A stretch of DNA of 64,000 bases from Bacteroidales bacterium (GCA_017469625.1 JAFUGA010000063.1:1-64000); one strand, 5' to 3'; positions 26,504-36,178 are shown, counted from the first letter of the stretch. The notes: generated from the sequence alone by a model not told the origin. A program made the numbers and translations.

Positions 26504-27409
26504 CTACTGAACAATCTTTGTTTCTGTAGCACTAACAACAACTTTTGTTTGTCTTCCATGTATAAAAGCGTGGTTTTCTGTACCGATGTGTCCGCATGGA
26601 ATGTTGAAAGCGATAGGTATGTTCAAATCTTTGCTTATGTTTGCTATTATCTCATAAGACGAAGCACCAAAAGGAATGCTGTTATCGTGCATATCTTTGA
26701 ATGAACCTACAAGCAAGGCTTTTATGTTCTTAAGTTTTCCTGCTCTTTTTAGTCCTAACATCATTCTATCTATATGGTAGAGATATTCATCTAAATCTTC
26801 TATGAACAAAATCTTATCCTTTGTATCTGAAAAACTCTCTGACCCCAACAAAGAATAAAGAACTGATAGGTTTCCACCAACAAGTTCTCCTGTGGCTTCA
26901 CCTTCTTTGTTCAGTGCGTGATAAGGAGCAAGTATAGTATTTTTGTCATCAAATAAAACCTCCCTTAAACTATCTGTGGCTATGTTTGATGTTCTGTTTT
27001 CTATATTTACAGGCATTATTCCGTGAATACTCTCTATGTTATATTTGTAATACACGTGCGAAAGCAAGGAAGTAATATCCGAATAACCAATCAACCATTT
27101 TGGGTTTTTAATAAACTTGTCAAAATTCAGACTATCCAAAAGTCTTGTAGTACCATAACCCCCTCTTGCACAGAAAATGGCTTTTATATCTTTATCGTCA
27201 AGCATTGATTGTAGTTCTTCTGCTCTTTCTTTGTCATTTCCTGCAAATTGATTGTAACTTTTGCCTATCGTTTGCCCTATAACAACATTCAATCCCCAAG
27301 ATGCAAACAACTGTACTGAAGGAAGAACTTCTTTTAATGTTATTTTTCTCGCCGTTGCTATTATTGCAACTTTATCTTCTTTTGAAAGAGATTTTGGACT
27401 TATGCTCAT
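26504..27409 (-). CDS. LD-carboxypeptidase (peptidase family S66)
   Basis: A 301-residue protein that should remove the terminal D-Ala from murein tetrapeptides in peptidoglycan recycling. The family motifs are clear: CARGGYGTTRLLDSL, the nucleophile S110 in LIGYSDIT, the Glu of FIEDLDEYLYHIDRM and the His of IPCGHIGTENHAF, which together form the Ser-His-Glu triad. There is no signal peptide, as expected for a cytoplasmic enzyme. It is convergent with the FkbH cassette, 15 nt between stops, and has its own promoter at 27445-27452. Confidence 0.95.
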   Translation of the reverse strand: MSISPKSLSKEDKVAIIATARKITLKEVLPSVQLFASWGLNVVIGQTIGKSYNQFAGNDKERAEELQSMLDDKDIKAIFCARGGYGTTRLLDSLNFDKFIKNPKWLIGYSDITSLLSHVYYKYNIESIHGIMPVNIENRTSNIATDSLREVLFDDKNTILAPYHALNKEGEATGELVGGNLSVLYSLLGSESFSDTKDKILFIEDLDEYLYHIDRMMLGLKRAGKLKNIKALLVGSFKDMHDNSIPFGASSYEIIANISKDLNIPIAFNIPCGHIGTENHAFIHGRQTKVVVSATETKIVQ

Positions 27410-27444
27410 AAAACAGATTTATTTAATATTTCTAAAATGTTTTG

Positions 27445-27452
27445 CAAAGATA
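27445..27452 (-). promoter_or_regulatory. Core promoter of the LD-carboxypeptidase gene
   Basis: Minus-strand TATCTTTG, 35 nt upstream of the ATG at 27409. Confidence 0.65.
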
Positions 27453-27533
27453 ATGAAATCTCACAAAATAAACAAATAATAAATTTCAATAAAAAGAGTT
27501 ATACATTATATAAAGGATAAACAAATGTTTTGA

Positions 27534-28778
27534 ATGAAAAGAATATTACTTATTGTTATTGTATTGTTTTCAGTGTTCTATATTAGATTGTTTGCACAAG
27601 AAAAAACTATGCAAACAGATACTTTTTTTCTACAAAACAACGATAAAATAAGACTTTCAGACAAGATTTTGAATTTTCGTCCTACACAAATAATGTATAG
27701 AGGTACTCCTTTTATAGTGGAAGGGGCGGTTATGAGTCATCGTTTTTTTGATTTTAGAGATTTCAAAAAAGACTTATTTCCTGAATTTTCTTCTGTTTTT
27801 GATTCATATTCTCAGTTCGCTCCTTTGACTTTCACTTATGCACTGAAACTTGCTGGCGTGGAAAGTAAATCTGAATGGAAAGACTTATTGTTTGCCACCG
27901 GTTTTTCTTACGCTTTGGGTTACACAAGCCTGAAAGCCATAAAGAACTCCATATATACCAAACGTCCAGACGGGTCTGGTAACAATTCTTTTCCGTCTGG
28001 TCACACTTTTATAGCGTTTTTGAACGCACATATAATGTATAAGGAATACGGAGAAAAATCTTGGCTTTATCCTTTCGGAGCCTACTCTTTGGCAACTATA
28101 ACAGGTATTATGAGAGTAATGAATAACAGACATTGGATAGCAGATGTTATAGGTGGAGCAGGTTTTGGTATTTTGGCTACCGAAACAGGCTATTTTCTAA
28201 AGGACTTATTTCTTTACAGACCACAACAACAGTATTTCGTTCCTTCACAAGAAGATATGCAAACGATGTGTCCTTCTTTTTTTGGTATATCTGTAACTTA
28301 TAACTTTTCAAATAACGAATACAAAATCAACCATAAAGATATAATAAGGATAAAAGATGGGGCTTCTACAGCGATAGAGGGTGCTTATTTCTACAATAAA
28401 TATTTGGGAATAGGGTTTAATGCAGATTATACAAGTCATAAATTATACAGTTCCCTTTCTTCGCAAGACACTAACCTTAGTTTCTATAGTTTAGGTTTGA
28501 ATAAATATTTTTCTTACCCTATTTTCAATAGAACTTTCTTAGGTGCAAGATTGGGTGTTGCTATAAATCATCTGTTAGACAACGATATAGAAAATAGTTT
28601 CTCTGTTGAAAAAAACTACTTTAAATACAACACTGGACTAAATCTCGCTTTTTGGATGGGAAGAAGTTCTTTGCTTAGGTTTTATGCAGATTATATTTTC
28701 TCAAACATAGAGTGGGAGAGAAAAAACTTTACCTTTAAAACCTTTAATTTAGGAGCATCTGTATTTTTTCATTTCTAA
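27534..28778 (+). CDS. PAP2 phosphatase fused to an outer-membrane barrel-like domain
   Basis: A 414-residue protein: signal peptide (residues 1-22), then a PAP2 acid-phosphatase domain with its three motifs, KNSIYTKRP, NNSFPSGHTF and RVMNNRHWIADVIGG. A C-terminal half of about 180 residues follows, made of alternating strands and ending FNLGASVFFHF, the mark of an outer-membrane barrel. PAP2 domains remove phosphate from lipids such as undecaprenyl diphosphate or from lipid A. The barrel part suggests attachment to or insertion in the outer membrane. Its last 35 nt overlap the convergent WbqC-family gene. No clear core promoter was found upstream. Confidence 0.9.
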   Translation: MKRILLIVIVLFSVFYIRLFAQEKTMQTDTFFLQNNDKIRLSDKILNFRPTQIMYRGTPFIVEGAVMSHRFFDFRDFKKDLFPEFSSVFDSYSQFAPLTFTYALKLAGVESKSEWKDLLFATGFSYALGYTSLKAIKNSIYTKRPDGSGNNSFPSGHTFIAFLNAHIMYKEYGEKSWLYPFGAYSLATITGIMRVMNNRHWIADVIGGAGFGILATETGYFLKDLFLYRPQQQYFVPSQEDMQTMCPSFFGISVTYNFSNNEYKINHKDIIRIKDGASTAIEGAYFYNKYLGIGFNADYTSHKLYSSLSSQDTNLSFYSLGLNKYFSYPIFNRTFLGARLGVAINHLLDNDIENSFSVEKNYFKYNTGLNLAFWMGRSSLLRFYADYIFSNIEWERKNFTFKTFNLGASVFFHF

Positions 28779-29406
28779 TATAACTGCCTCCATCTTTCCC
28801 CATAGAGAAAAGAAGATCTAAACAAGAGAGATTTGGTTCAAAATCAAACTTATCTGAAAAAGATTGGAAATAAGCAGATAACAGTTTTCCATCTTCAATT
28901 CTTGTCTGACAACGAAAAGAGTTCATAAAATTATTTTCTTCTTCTCTAATATAGTTATCTGTGAAGAAAATATTGAAATCAAGTGCAAATTTTTTCTTTA
29001 TAAATTCTAAAATATCCAAATTCAAATCCAAGAGAAACCTGTACTTGTTATCCAAAATCTTTTTTATCTCCAAATCATAGTATTCAAAGAAAGGACTTTT
29101 GCCATAGTTGGAATAGATTGCTCGCCAAGCCCTTACGTTCCAATCTTCTTTCCAATTGATTTCAGTATCCTTGCTTATAGTTCTTTCATTCTTGTTTCTT
29201 TTTATAGGAACACTTATAGATTGAACACCGTTTGCAGACAAAAGCAAACATCTGTTTCTAAAAGTTTGACGAGGAAAAGTTTCGTAAATATCTATGCTTA
29301 TATTACACTTGTTTTGTGCAAATATCAACCACGCAATTGAAGGAAAAAACTCTAAATGTGTGCGTGCAAAAGAATTGTTTATTTGTATAGTTTCTATGTT
29401 TTCCAT
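28744..29406 (-). CDS. WbqC-like family protein
   Basis: A 220-residue protein matching the WbqC family (FFPSIAWLIFAQNKCNISID, then SISVPIKRNKNERTISKDTE). In Bacteroidota it is usually encoded near envelope or polysaccharide genes; a biochemical role has not been settled. Its 3' end overlaps the convergent PAP2-barrel gene by 35 nt, so the two stops lie inside each other's coding sequence. Downstream of the glycosyltransferase operon but separated from it by repeat array E. Confidence 0.88.
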   Translation of the reverse strand: MENIETIQINNSFARTHLEFFPSIAWLIFAQNKCNISIDIYETFPRQTFRNRCLLLSANGVQSISVPIKRNKNERTISKDTEINWKEDWNVRAWRAIYSNYGKSPFFEYYDLEIKKILDNKYRFLLDLNLDILEFIKKKFALDFNIFFTDNYIREEENNFMNSFRCQTRIEDGKLLSAYFQSFSDKFDFEPNLSCLDLLFSMGKDGGSYIRNEKIQMLLN

Positions 29407-29444
29407 TTCTATTGTTTTATAAAAAAAGTTTTAAAAAGACAAGT

Positions 29445-29680
29445 CTTTGTTTTATTTCCACGAAACTTTGTTTTAATTTTCTAAAGCTTTGTTTTAATTT
29501 CGTAGAACTTTGTTTTAGAATTCTCTTTCTTTGTTTCGTGAAAATAGAATCAAGTTTCAGAAAGACAGACTAAAGTTCCACGCTCACAAAACAAAGTTTC
29601 GTTCGTGTGTAACTTTGCCTTAGGACAATAAAACACAGTTTCACACTCACTACACTTCGTTTCGTTCGTGTGTAACTTTA
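29445..29680. repeat. 21-bp phased repeat array E, the longest
   Basis: Twelve consecutive register positions: CTTTG at 29445, 29466, 29487, 29508 and 29529; a damaged rung at about 29550; TAAAG at 29571; CAAAG at 29592; CTTTG at 29613; CACAG at 29634; CTTCG at 29655; CTTTA at 29676. A direct repeat of GTTCGTGTGTAACTTT recurs 63 bp apart (29601 and 29664), three periods. It fills the gap between two minus-strand genes. Confidence 0.92.
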
Positions 29681-29682
29681 TA

Positions 29683-30846
29683 TTATTCATATAATATTTT
29701 TTCAAGTTTTTTTGCAGAAGCATTCCAATTATAATTTTGTTTCACAAACTCACAACCATTGTTTGATATACGTTTGTAAAGTTCAGTATCTTCTAAAAGA
29801 TTTATTATACTATCGGACAAATCTTTTGCAGAATCGTTTACTAATATATCTCTGTTTGGCTGAGATTTCAAAGCATTGTTGGCCAATGGGGTAGTAATAC
29901 ACGGCAATGACATAGCCATAGCCTCTAACAACTTATTCTGCAAACCTGTTCCTATTCGCATAGGTGCAATAAAGATTTTGCTTAAAGCATAGTACTCTTT
30001 CATATCATCTACCCAGCCTGTAATCTCTACATTTTCACTTTCTAATTTTAGAACTTCTTTAGATGGGTTGCTACCTGCAATGACCACCTTGCAATTACTA
30101 AATTTTTCCCAAACCTTTGGCATAATCTCTTTGACAAGATACAGTGCTGCATCTATGTTTGGAGCGTATGACATATTACCTGAAAAAATAATATCATACT
30201 TCTTTTCCTCTCTCTTTGGAAAAGCAAAATATTCTTCGCTTACTCCGTTCTCTATTATGTGTATCTCTTTGTTTCTACAAGATGAAATCAAATCTCTGTC
30301 TGTCTTTGTAATGATAGTAGTAGAGGAAAAAACATCAAAAGCCTTGTTTTCATAGTTTCGCAATTTTTTTGCTTCCAAAAGAAGTAAGTTTTTCAAAAAA
30401 AAGTTGGACTTTTCGGCTCTTCGCTGCATATTTACTGAAAGACAATCTTGGAAATCCAAAACTTTTTTGCCCGTAATCTTCTTTGCATACTCCATAGTGC
30501 GAACAAACTGAAAATAAGATACGTCTATATGATGTTTGTTAAAGAATTGCAGAAAGTGTTTCTTTGCTTTACCATTAGAAAACCAAGCCACCTGAAACGG
30601 CAACGAAGAGAAAAATGACAAAAACAAATAAAAACACTGCAGAAATATGTTAAGTCTTTCTACATGTATCTCTTTGCAGTAGCGTTTTAGGATAAGAATA
30701 TCCTCCTGTTTTGGATATTTGTTTGATAAACAAAACAGATAAATATCATGGTTTAGACTTAGTTCTTTTATTTGATGAAAAGCCCTAAGTTTATCTCCTT
30801 TGTTCAACGGATAAGGAAAACGTGAAAGACAGACGAGAATATTCAT
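29683..30846 (-). CDS. Glycosyltransferase family 4-like protein
   Basis: A 387-residue GT-B glycosyltransferase. The N-terminus MNILVCLSRFPYPLNKGDKL is typical of sugar transferases of exopolysaccharide loci. The donor domain shows IIFSGNMSYAPNIDAALYLV, VVIAGSNP and IAPMRIGTGLQNKLLEAMAM, where the Glu contacts the nucleotide sugar. It is the third gene of a minus-strand operon with a second glycosyltransferase (adjacent, no gap) and an LptF/G-type permease. The pairing hints at lipopolysaccharide or a related surface glycolipid, but the acceptor is unknown. Confidence 0.9.
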   Translation of the reverse strand: MNILVCLSRFPYPLNKGDKLRAFHQIKELSLNHDIYLFCLSNKYPKQEDILILKRYCKEIHVERLNIFLQCFYLFLSFFSSLPFQVAWFSNGKAKKHFLQFFNKHHIDVSYFQFVRTMEYAKKITGKKVLDFQDCLSVNMQRRAEKSNFFLKNLLLLEAKKLRNYENKAFDVFSSTTIITKTDRDLISSCRNKEIHIIENGVSEEYFAFPKREEKKYDIIFSGNMSYAPNIDAALYLVKEIMPKVWEKFSNCKVVIAGSNPSKEVLKLESENVEITGWVDDMKEYYALSKIFIAPMRIGTGLQNKLLEAMAMSLPCITTPLANNALKSQPNRDILVNDSAKDLSDSIINLLEDTELYKRISNNGCEFVKQNYNWNASAKKLEKILYE

Positions 30847-32058
30847 TTATATAGATTTATTTTCAGTTATTTGATAGTAATAATTCAGAAGTTCCTTTCC
30901 TATATAGTTGGTATCGTATCTTTCTCTTATTAGTTTGTAAGCATTATCGCCTATTTGCTTGCAAAACTCTTCGTCCTCGTCAAGTCTTTTTACAGCACTA
31001 ACAAACTCTTCTGGTGTGTCGGCTATAAGTATATTTTTACCATTTTCATACATTATACCTTCAGCAGCAATACTTGTAGCCACTACTGCTTTGCCTATGC
31101 TCATCGCTTCCAAGATTTTTATTCTTATTCCACTACCAGAAAGAAGCGGAACGACCATTATCTTTTTGCTACTCATAAACAAAATACTATCATCTACTTC
31201 TCCGACAATATCAACGTTGTTCCACTCGCCGTTTTTCAACCACATAGGCATATTTCTTCCTGCAAAATAGGCTTTAATCTTTGGTAAAGATTTGTTCATC
31301 AAAGGCCAAACTTCATTCAAAAACCACTTTATTCCTTGTTCATTTGGTGCCCAATTCATACTTCCTATATGAAAGATACTGTGTTCCTGTTCCATAACAT
31401 CAGGGAGTTTTTCCACATTATCAAAACCTATAGGTATACCCACACAAAGACGTTTGCAACCATTATCTTTAAAATATTTTGCATCTACATCGGTAACAGG
31501 AAAGACTGCATCAAAATCATTGATATGTTCTAATTCATAATGTTTTAGATTAAGTGCAGTATTTTTTATGTACCACTTTTTAAAGAAATTTATTTGTTTG
31601 TTTTTCGCCATTCTTTGCCAAATAAGATGTTCTACATTTGGACAATGGAAAGTGATTTTTGCAGTAGAGTGTTTGCGTATCAAAGGTATGTACGGTGCAA
31701 GCATTATGCTTTCTATCTGAATTATATCAAACTCTTGTTGTTTTAGGGTTTTAATTAACAAGCGTTTCATATCATCGGACACAAACCTTTTTATAACATA
31801 ACTTTGAGCAGAGAAAATACACCAAAGTGCATCAAAAAAATTAGGTTTCAAATTTATATAAACACCTTCTATTTGAGTTTTATCCACGTAACTTTTAGGC
31901 AATAACTCAACAACAAAAGGGTGTTTGTCTGAATAAACAGTAAGGACTTTCAATTCGCATCCATTGTTTGTCAAACCTTCGGATATGCTGTACATATCTA
32001 TAGTGCCACCATCGGTAGCAGGCAGGGGAGGTTTATAGCAAAATTGTAGTATTTTCAT
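30847..32058 (-). CDS. Glycosyltransferase family 4 protein
   Basis: A 403-residue GT-B protein. MKILQFCYKPPLPATDGGTI is the N-terminal glycine-rich loop of the acceptor domain, and SIFHIGSMNWAPNEQGIKWF plus VVPLLSGSGIRIKILEAMSI form the donor-binding part. It starts 3 nt after the permease stop and abuts the next glycosyltransferase, so the three are translated from one message. It probably works on the same glycan as the following enzyme. Confidence 0.92.
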   Translation of the reverse strand: MKILQFCYKPPLPATDGGTIDMYSISEGLTNNGCELKVLTVYSDKHPFVVELLPKSYVDKTQIEGVYINLKPNFFDALWCIFSAQSYVIKRFVSDDMKRLLIKTLKQQEFDIIQIESIMLAPYIPLIRKHSTAKITFHCPNVEHLIWQRMAKNKQINFFKKWYIKNTALNLKHYELEHINDFDAVFPVTDVDAKYFKDNGCKRLCVGIPIGFDNVEKLPDVMEQEHSIFHIGSMNWAPNEQGIKWFLNEVWPLMNKSLPKIKAYFAGRNMPMWLKNGEWNNVDIVGEVDDSILFMSSKKIMVVPLLSGSGIRIKILEAMSIGKAVVATSIAAEGIMYENGKNILIADTPEEFVSAVKRLDEDEEFCKQIGDNAYKLIRERYDTNYIGKELLNYYYQITENKSI

Positions 32059-32061
32059 ATT

Positions 32062-33519
32062 TTATAATTCTTTTGTGGTTTTATTGTTTGTAATTTTTTT
32101 GTTTTGAAAGAGATTTTTTATCCTTTTCTTCCAAATCTCCCTATCAAATAACTTTGCATCGGAAGTTGCTTTTATGGTAAGGAATAGTCCTATTGGCAAG
32201 AAAACAAAAGAAGACAGCCACATACCTACAAAAGGACTTAACGTGCCACTTCGTGCCAACATACTACCTATTTGTCCTAAAGCATAATAAATAATAAATG
32301 CAATGATAGAAACAACTATAGGCATTCCAAAACCTCCTTTCTTTATTATAGCACCTAAAGGAGCACCTATAAAGAAAAGAATTACACAAGCCAAAGATAG
32401 AGTAAATTTTTTGTGGTACTCTATTTTGTGTCTGTTTATGTACTCTTCGTCTATTTTTTCGTTGTAAGAATGTACTTCATAGTTCGTTCTAAAATTGCCA
32501 CACTGCACTTGTGCAAAATAATCTATATCTCTTTTATCGTTGATGTTTAGTTTAGAATAATCCTTATAAAAATCTCCTGTATGCAAGACAATACTTTGAG
32601 ATTCTTTATACGCATCTGCCCAAATCAATTTACGATTTAAATCCTTGAAATAATTATTTGTATTTTTTTGTTTCTGTTCTACAAAATCTATTTCCAAACT
32701 ATCTATAGCCCTTGAAAGTCTTGAGATGTTCATAATCTTGTAATAATCCTTGTATCTCTCTGAGTCGGCAGCCTGAAGAGAGAAATTACTAATATCAAAC
32801 CTTATCAACTGTGTTTTAAACTCTACTCTGGTTAAAGGTCTGTGAAAATAGTTCTCGCCATTCACGTCTTCAGAAAAACTTTCTCCGTCATGCAGTTCAA
32901 AAACTAAAGTATTGCCATTGTCAGTCGTGTACATAGAACCTGTATTTGCACGTATTACGCTATTATTTCCATTTCCTTTGCTATGGTCGTAAATAAGTAC
33001 ATCTTTCATTTCATTGGTTTTCTTGTCCCTATCGGCAATTCGCAACACGTAATTATCTATTTCAGAATAGAATTCATTAGGTTTTATGTTTATAGCGGGC
33101 TTTTTGGCTTTTATCTCGTAAATCATAAGTCGCAATTCTTCATCTGCTTTTGGCATAATGTTATTTGAGAAAAAGAAAGCCAAAGCCGACATAATTACAG
33201 ATAAGATAATCAATGGTCTAAGTATTCTCCAGAGGGATATTCCTGAGGATTTCATAGCAGCAAGTTCATATCGCTCCGAGAAATTGCCCATAGTCATAAT
33301 GGAAGCCAAAAGTATGGCCAACGGAAGAGACATAGGTACAAGTGTAGCACTTGCATAGGCTATCATCTTCAAAAGAACAAAAGTTTCTAAACCTTTTCCA
33401 ATAAGGGATTCCATCTTTTGCCACAAGAATTGTAGCATAAGAACGAACATTGCTATTGAAAAAGTTAATAGCAATGGGCCTAAGTAGGATTTAAGTATGA
33501 ACTTGTCAAGTTTTTTCAA
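32062..33519 (-). CDS. LptF/LptG family permease (YjgP/YjgQ)
   Basis: A 485-residue inner-membrane protein with the LptF/G plan: an N-terminal membrane bundle (MKKLDKFILKSYLGPLLLTF, then SATLVPMSLPLAILLASIMT), a periplasmic beta-jellyroll at about 110-355, and a C-terminal bundle (FTLSLACVILFFIGAPLGAI, IVVSIIAFIIYYALGQIG). With LptB ATPase and a partner permease it would extract lipopolysaccharide from the inner membrane and pass it to the periplasmic bridge. Whether this is LptF or LptG cannot be told. It heads the operon with two glycosyltransferases and fires from the divergent promoter region at 33543-33577. Confidence 0.93.
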   Translation of the reverse strand: MKKLDKFILKSYLGPLLLTFSIAMFVLMLQFLWQKMESLIGKGLETFVLLKMIAYASATLVPMSLPLAILLASIMTMGNFSERYELAAMKSSGISLWRILRPLIILSVIMSALAFFFSNNIMPKADEELRLMIYEIKAKKPAINIKPNEFYSEIDNYVLRIADRDKKTNEMKDVLIYDHSKGNGNNSVIRANTGSMYTTDNGNTLVFELHDGESFSEDVNGENYFHRPLTRVEFKTQLIRFDISNFSLQAADSERYKDYYKIMNISRLSRAIDSLEIDFVEQKQKNTNNYFKDLNRKLIWADAYKESQSIVLHTGDFYKDYSKLNINDKRDIDYFAQVQCGNFRTNYEVHSYNEKIDEEYINRHKIEYHKKFTLSLACVILFFIGAPLGAIIKKGGFGMPIVVSIIAFIIYYALGQIGSMLARSGTLSPFVGMWLSSFVFLPIGLFLTIKATSDAKLFDREIWKKRIKNLFQNKKITNNKTTKEL

Positions 33520-33542
33520 AATCTTATTTAAGTTTATCTTGT

Positions 33543-33577
33543 TTGCAAAATTACGATTTTTTACACTATATTTGCAA
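33543..33577. promoter_or_regulatory. Back-to-back divergent promoters sharing two TTTGCAAA boxes
   Basis: Two TTTGCAAA palindromes start at 33543 and 33572 (29 bp apart). On the plus strand TATATTTG (33567-33574) is the -7 box for the DPP III gene, with TTG at 33543-33545 as its -33. On the minus strand TAATTTTG (33546-33553) is the -7 box for the permease operon, with TTG at 33575-33577 as its -33. Each palindrome thus serves as -7 for one gene and -33 for the other. Confidence 0.65.
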
Positions 33578-33612
33578 AATAAAACCTAATAAAAATGAAA
33601 TTTTAAAATAAA

Positions 33613-35613
33613 ATGAAAAAACTATTCATCATTATGACAACATTTGCAAGTATTTTTACAGTGTCATCAAATGCACAAACAACATCAAAAAACGATGATT
33701 TTAAATACATTTTAGACGAATTTGCAGACTGCAAAGTTATGCGGTATCAACTACCGGATTGGGATTCTCTTTCATTGCGACAAAAGCAATACATATATTG
33801 TCTTTCAGAGGCTGCACTTTGGGGTAGAGATATTTATTTTGACCAAAATTATAAGAACAACCTTGAAATTCGTAAAGCAATAGAATATATTTTGACCAAT
33901 TATAAGGGAGATAAAACTTCACAAGATTGGAATGGATTTGAAGTTTATGCAAAACGTTTCTTCTTCTCAAATGGGTTGCATCACCATTACGGAGAAAAGA
34001 AATTCTTTCCAGAGTGTCCAAAAGAGTATTTCGCTATGTTGCTCGCTGGATACAAAAATGCAGATTTTATCATAGAACAGATATATGATGAAAACATAGC
34101 ACCTATAAGAAGAGATAATTCTATAGATAAAGATATAGTGAAAACCTCTGCTGTCAATTTTTACGAGAATGTATCACGCAAAGAAGCAGAAGCATATTAT
34201 AATAGTATAGAAATAGATACCATTCGTCCTATTTCTTTGGGTATAAACTCAAAACTTGTCAAACAAGATGGCAAGTTAAAAGAAAAAGTATGGAAACAAG
34301 GAGAGGAGTATTCGTTTTATATAGAAAAGATTATCTTTTGGTTAAAGAAAGCAATGCAATTTGCAGAAAATGATGCTCAAAAGAAATATACAGACAAACT
34401 TATAAAGTTTTACGAAACAGGAGATTTGAAAACTTGGGACGAATACAATATCCTTTGGTCGCAAGACACAAAAAGTACTTGCGATTATATAAACGGATTT
34501 ATTGAAACCTACAACGACCCTTTGGGAATGAAAGGAACGTGGGAAGCTTTGGTGAATTACAAAGATTTAACTGCAACTAAACGTACCCAAACTATATGCG
34601 AGAATGCACAATGGTTTGAAGACCATTCTCCTGTAAAACCAGAATATAGAAAAAAGAAAGTTACCGGAGTTAGTGCAAAGGTTATAAACGCTGCAATGCT
34701 TTCTGGCGATTGTTATCCCACACCTCCTATTGGTATAAACTTGCCAAACGCCGATTGGATAAGAAAAGAATATGGTTCAAAGAGTGTTACTATTGCTAAT
34801 TTGAGCGATGCTTATTTCTATGCTTCTATGGAAAGTCCTAAAAGTGCGTTAAAAGAATTTGCTTATTCAGAAGAAGAGATAGAAATGGAGAAAAAACACG
34901 GTCAACTTTCAGATAATCTTCATACAGATATGCACGAATGTTTGGGACACGCTTCTGGTCAACTCTTAGATACTACTCCTGCAAATGCTTTGAAAGAATA
35001 CTCTTCTGCATTGGAAGAAGCAAGGGCAGATTTGTTTGCTTTGTACTATCTTATGGACGAAAAAATGGTAGAACTTGGTCTTATACCGTCATTAGAAACG
35101 GGTATGGCACAGTATGATTCGTATATACGCAACGGTCTTTTGGTACAACTTGCACGTATTCCACTTGGAGAGAAAGTAACCGAAGCACACATGCAAGACA
35201 GAAAACTTATATCTGAATATGCTTTGCAAAACGGTAAAGGTTGTGTAGAAAAAAGAATGAAAGACGGTAAAACATATTTTGTAGTAACAGATTATAAACA
35301 ACTAAGACAAACCTTTGGAGAACTGCTTTATATAATCCAAGATATAAAATCAAGAGGAGATTATCAAGCAGGAAAAAATCTTGTGGAAAAATATGGAGTT
35401 AATATAGACTATGCACTTCACAAGGAAGTATTAGAAAGATACAATGCTTTAGGAATAAAACCTTATGGTGGCTTTGTTAATCCTATTGTGACAGAGGTAA
35501 AAGACCAAAAAGGCAAAGTAATAGATATAAAAATCTCTTACCCTAATACATTTATAGAACAAGAATTAGAATATGGTAAAAAGTATTCTAACGAAAACAC
35601 AAACTCTTTTTAA
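33613..35613 (+). CDS. Dipeptidyl peptidase III family zinc peptidase (M49)
   Basis: A 666-residue M49 metallopeptidase with a signal peptide (residues 1-21, TVSSNAQ). The zinc motif is HECLGH at 441-446, the Bacteroides form of the usual HELLGH, with the third ligand E469 in LEEARAD, 28 residues after the first His. It removes dipeptides from the N-terminus of short peptides, here probably in the periplasm. Together with the S9 peptidase it fits a peptide-using lifestyle. The gene is followed by yraN after 12 nt. Confidence 0.95.
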   Translation: MKKLFIIMTTFASIFTVSSNAQTTSKNDDFKYILDEFADCKVMRYQLPDWDSLSLRQKQYIYCLSEAALWGRDIYFDQNYKNNLEIRKAIEYILTNYKGDKTSQDWNGFEVYAKRFFFSNGLHHHYGEKKFFPECPKEYFAMLLAGYKNADFIIEQIYDENIAPIRRDNSIDKDIVKTSAVNFYENVSRKEAEAYYNSIEIDTIRPISLGINSKLVKQDGKLKEKVWKQGEEYSFYIEKIIFWLKKAMQFAENDAQKKYTDKLIKFYETGDLKTWDEYNILWSQDTKSTCDYINGFIETYNDPLGMKGTWEALVNYKDLTATKRTQTICENAQWFEDHSPVKPEYRKKKVTGVSAKVINAAMLSGDCYPTPPIGINLPNADWIRKEYGSKSVTIANLSDAYFYASMESPKSALKEFAYSEEEIEMEKKHGQLSDNLHTDMHECLGHASGQLLDTTPANALKEYSSALEEARADLFALYYLMDEKMVELGLIPSLETGMAQYDSYIRNGLLVQLARIPLGEKVTEAHMQDRKLISEYALQNGKGCVEKRMKDGKTYFVVTDYKQLRQTFGELLYIIQDIKSRGDYQAGKNLVEKYGVNIDYALHKEVLERYNALGIKPYGGFVNPIVTEVKDQKGKVIDIKISYPNTFIEQELEYGKKYSNENTNSF

Positions 35614-35625
35614 TAAACAGAAACA

Positions 35626-35985
35626 ATGGATTCTACATTTACAAAGGGCAGGCAAGGTGAGGATATTGCCTGCCGTTTTTTGCAAAACAAAGGTTATAGA
35701 ATTATACAAAGAAACTATGTGTATAGAAAACACGAAGTGGATATTATAGCACAGGATAAAAACGAGATAGTCTTTGTTGAGGTAAAACAAAGAGGAACAG
35801 ACTTTTTTGGACAACCATATAAAGCGGTGGATTTAAAGAAACAAAAAAGTATTGTCTTAGTTGCTAACTATTATATACAGAAATACAATATAGATTTAGA
35901 AGCAAGATTTGATATTGTTTCCATAACAGACGATTCTTCTCTGAATATAGAACATATACAAAACGCTTTTACCCCATCATTGTAA
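35626..35985 (+). CDS. YraN family (UPF0102) endonuclease-like protein
   Basis: A 119-residue protein with the YraN core: KGRQGEDIACRFLQNKGY, then HEVDIIAQDKNEIVFVEVKQ, the D-x10-ExK pattern of restriction-endonuclease-like folds. Members are linked by phylogeny to Holliday-junction resolvases, but a function is not proven. It begins 12 nt after the peptidase gene. The following 243 bp are very AT-rich and hold only the promoter of the next operon. Confidence 0.93.
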   Translation: MDSTFTKGRQGEDIACRFLQNKGYRIIQRNYVYRKHEVDIIAQDKNEIVFVEVKQRGTDFFGQPYKAVDLKKQKSIVLVANYYIQKYNIDLEARFDIVSITDDSSLNIEHIQNAFTPSL

Positions 35986-36178
35986 AACAAAAAAGACTTA
36001 TTTTTCATAGAGTTTTTTATATTTAAAATTGTTCTATTTTCGTGTAATTAAGTTGTATTTTACGTTTTTTTTATTATTAAATATATGTAATAAAAATCTG
36101 ATATAGAGATTTTTATGTAGTTTTATTGTTAATATGTAATAGAATATGATATGATTTTTTGCTTTGAAAAAAAAGAAC

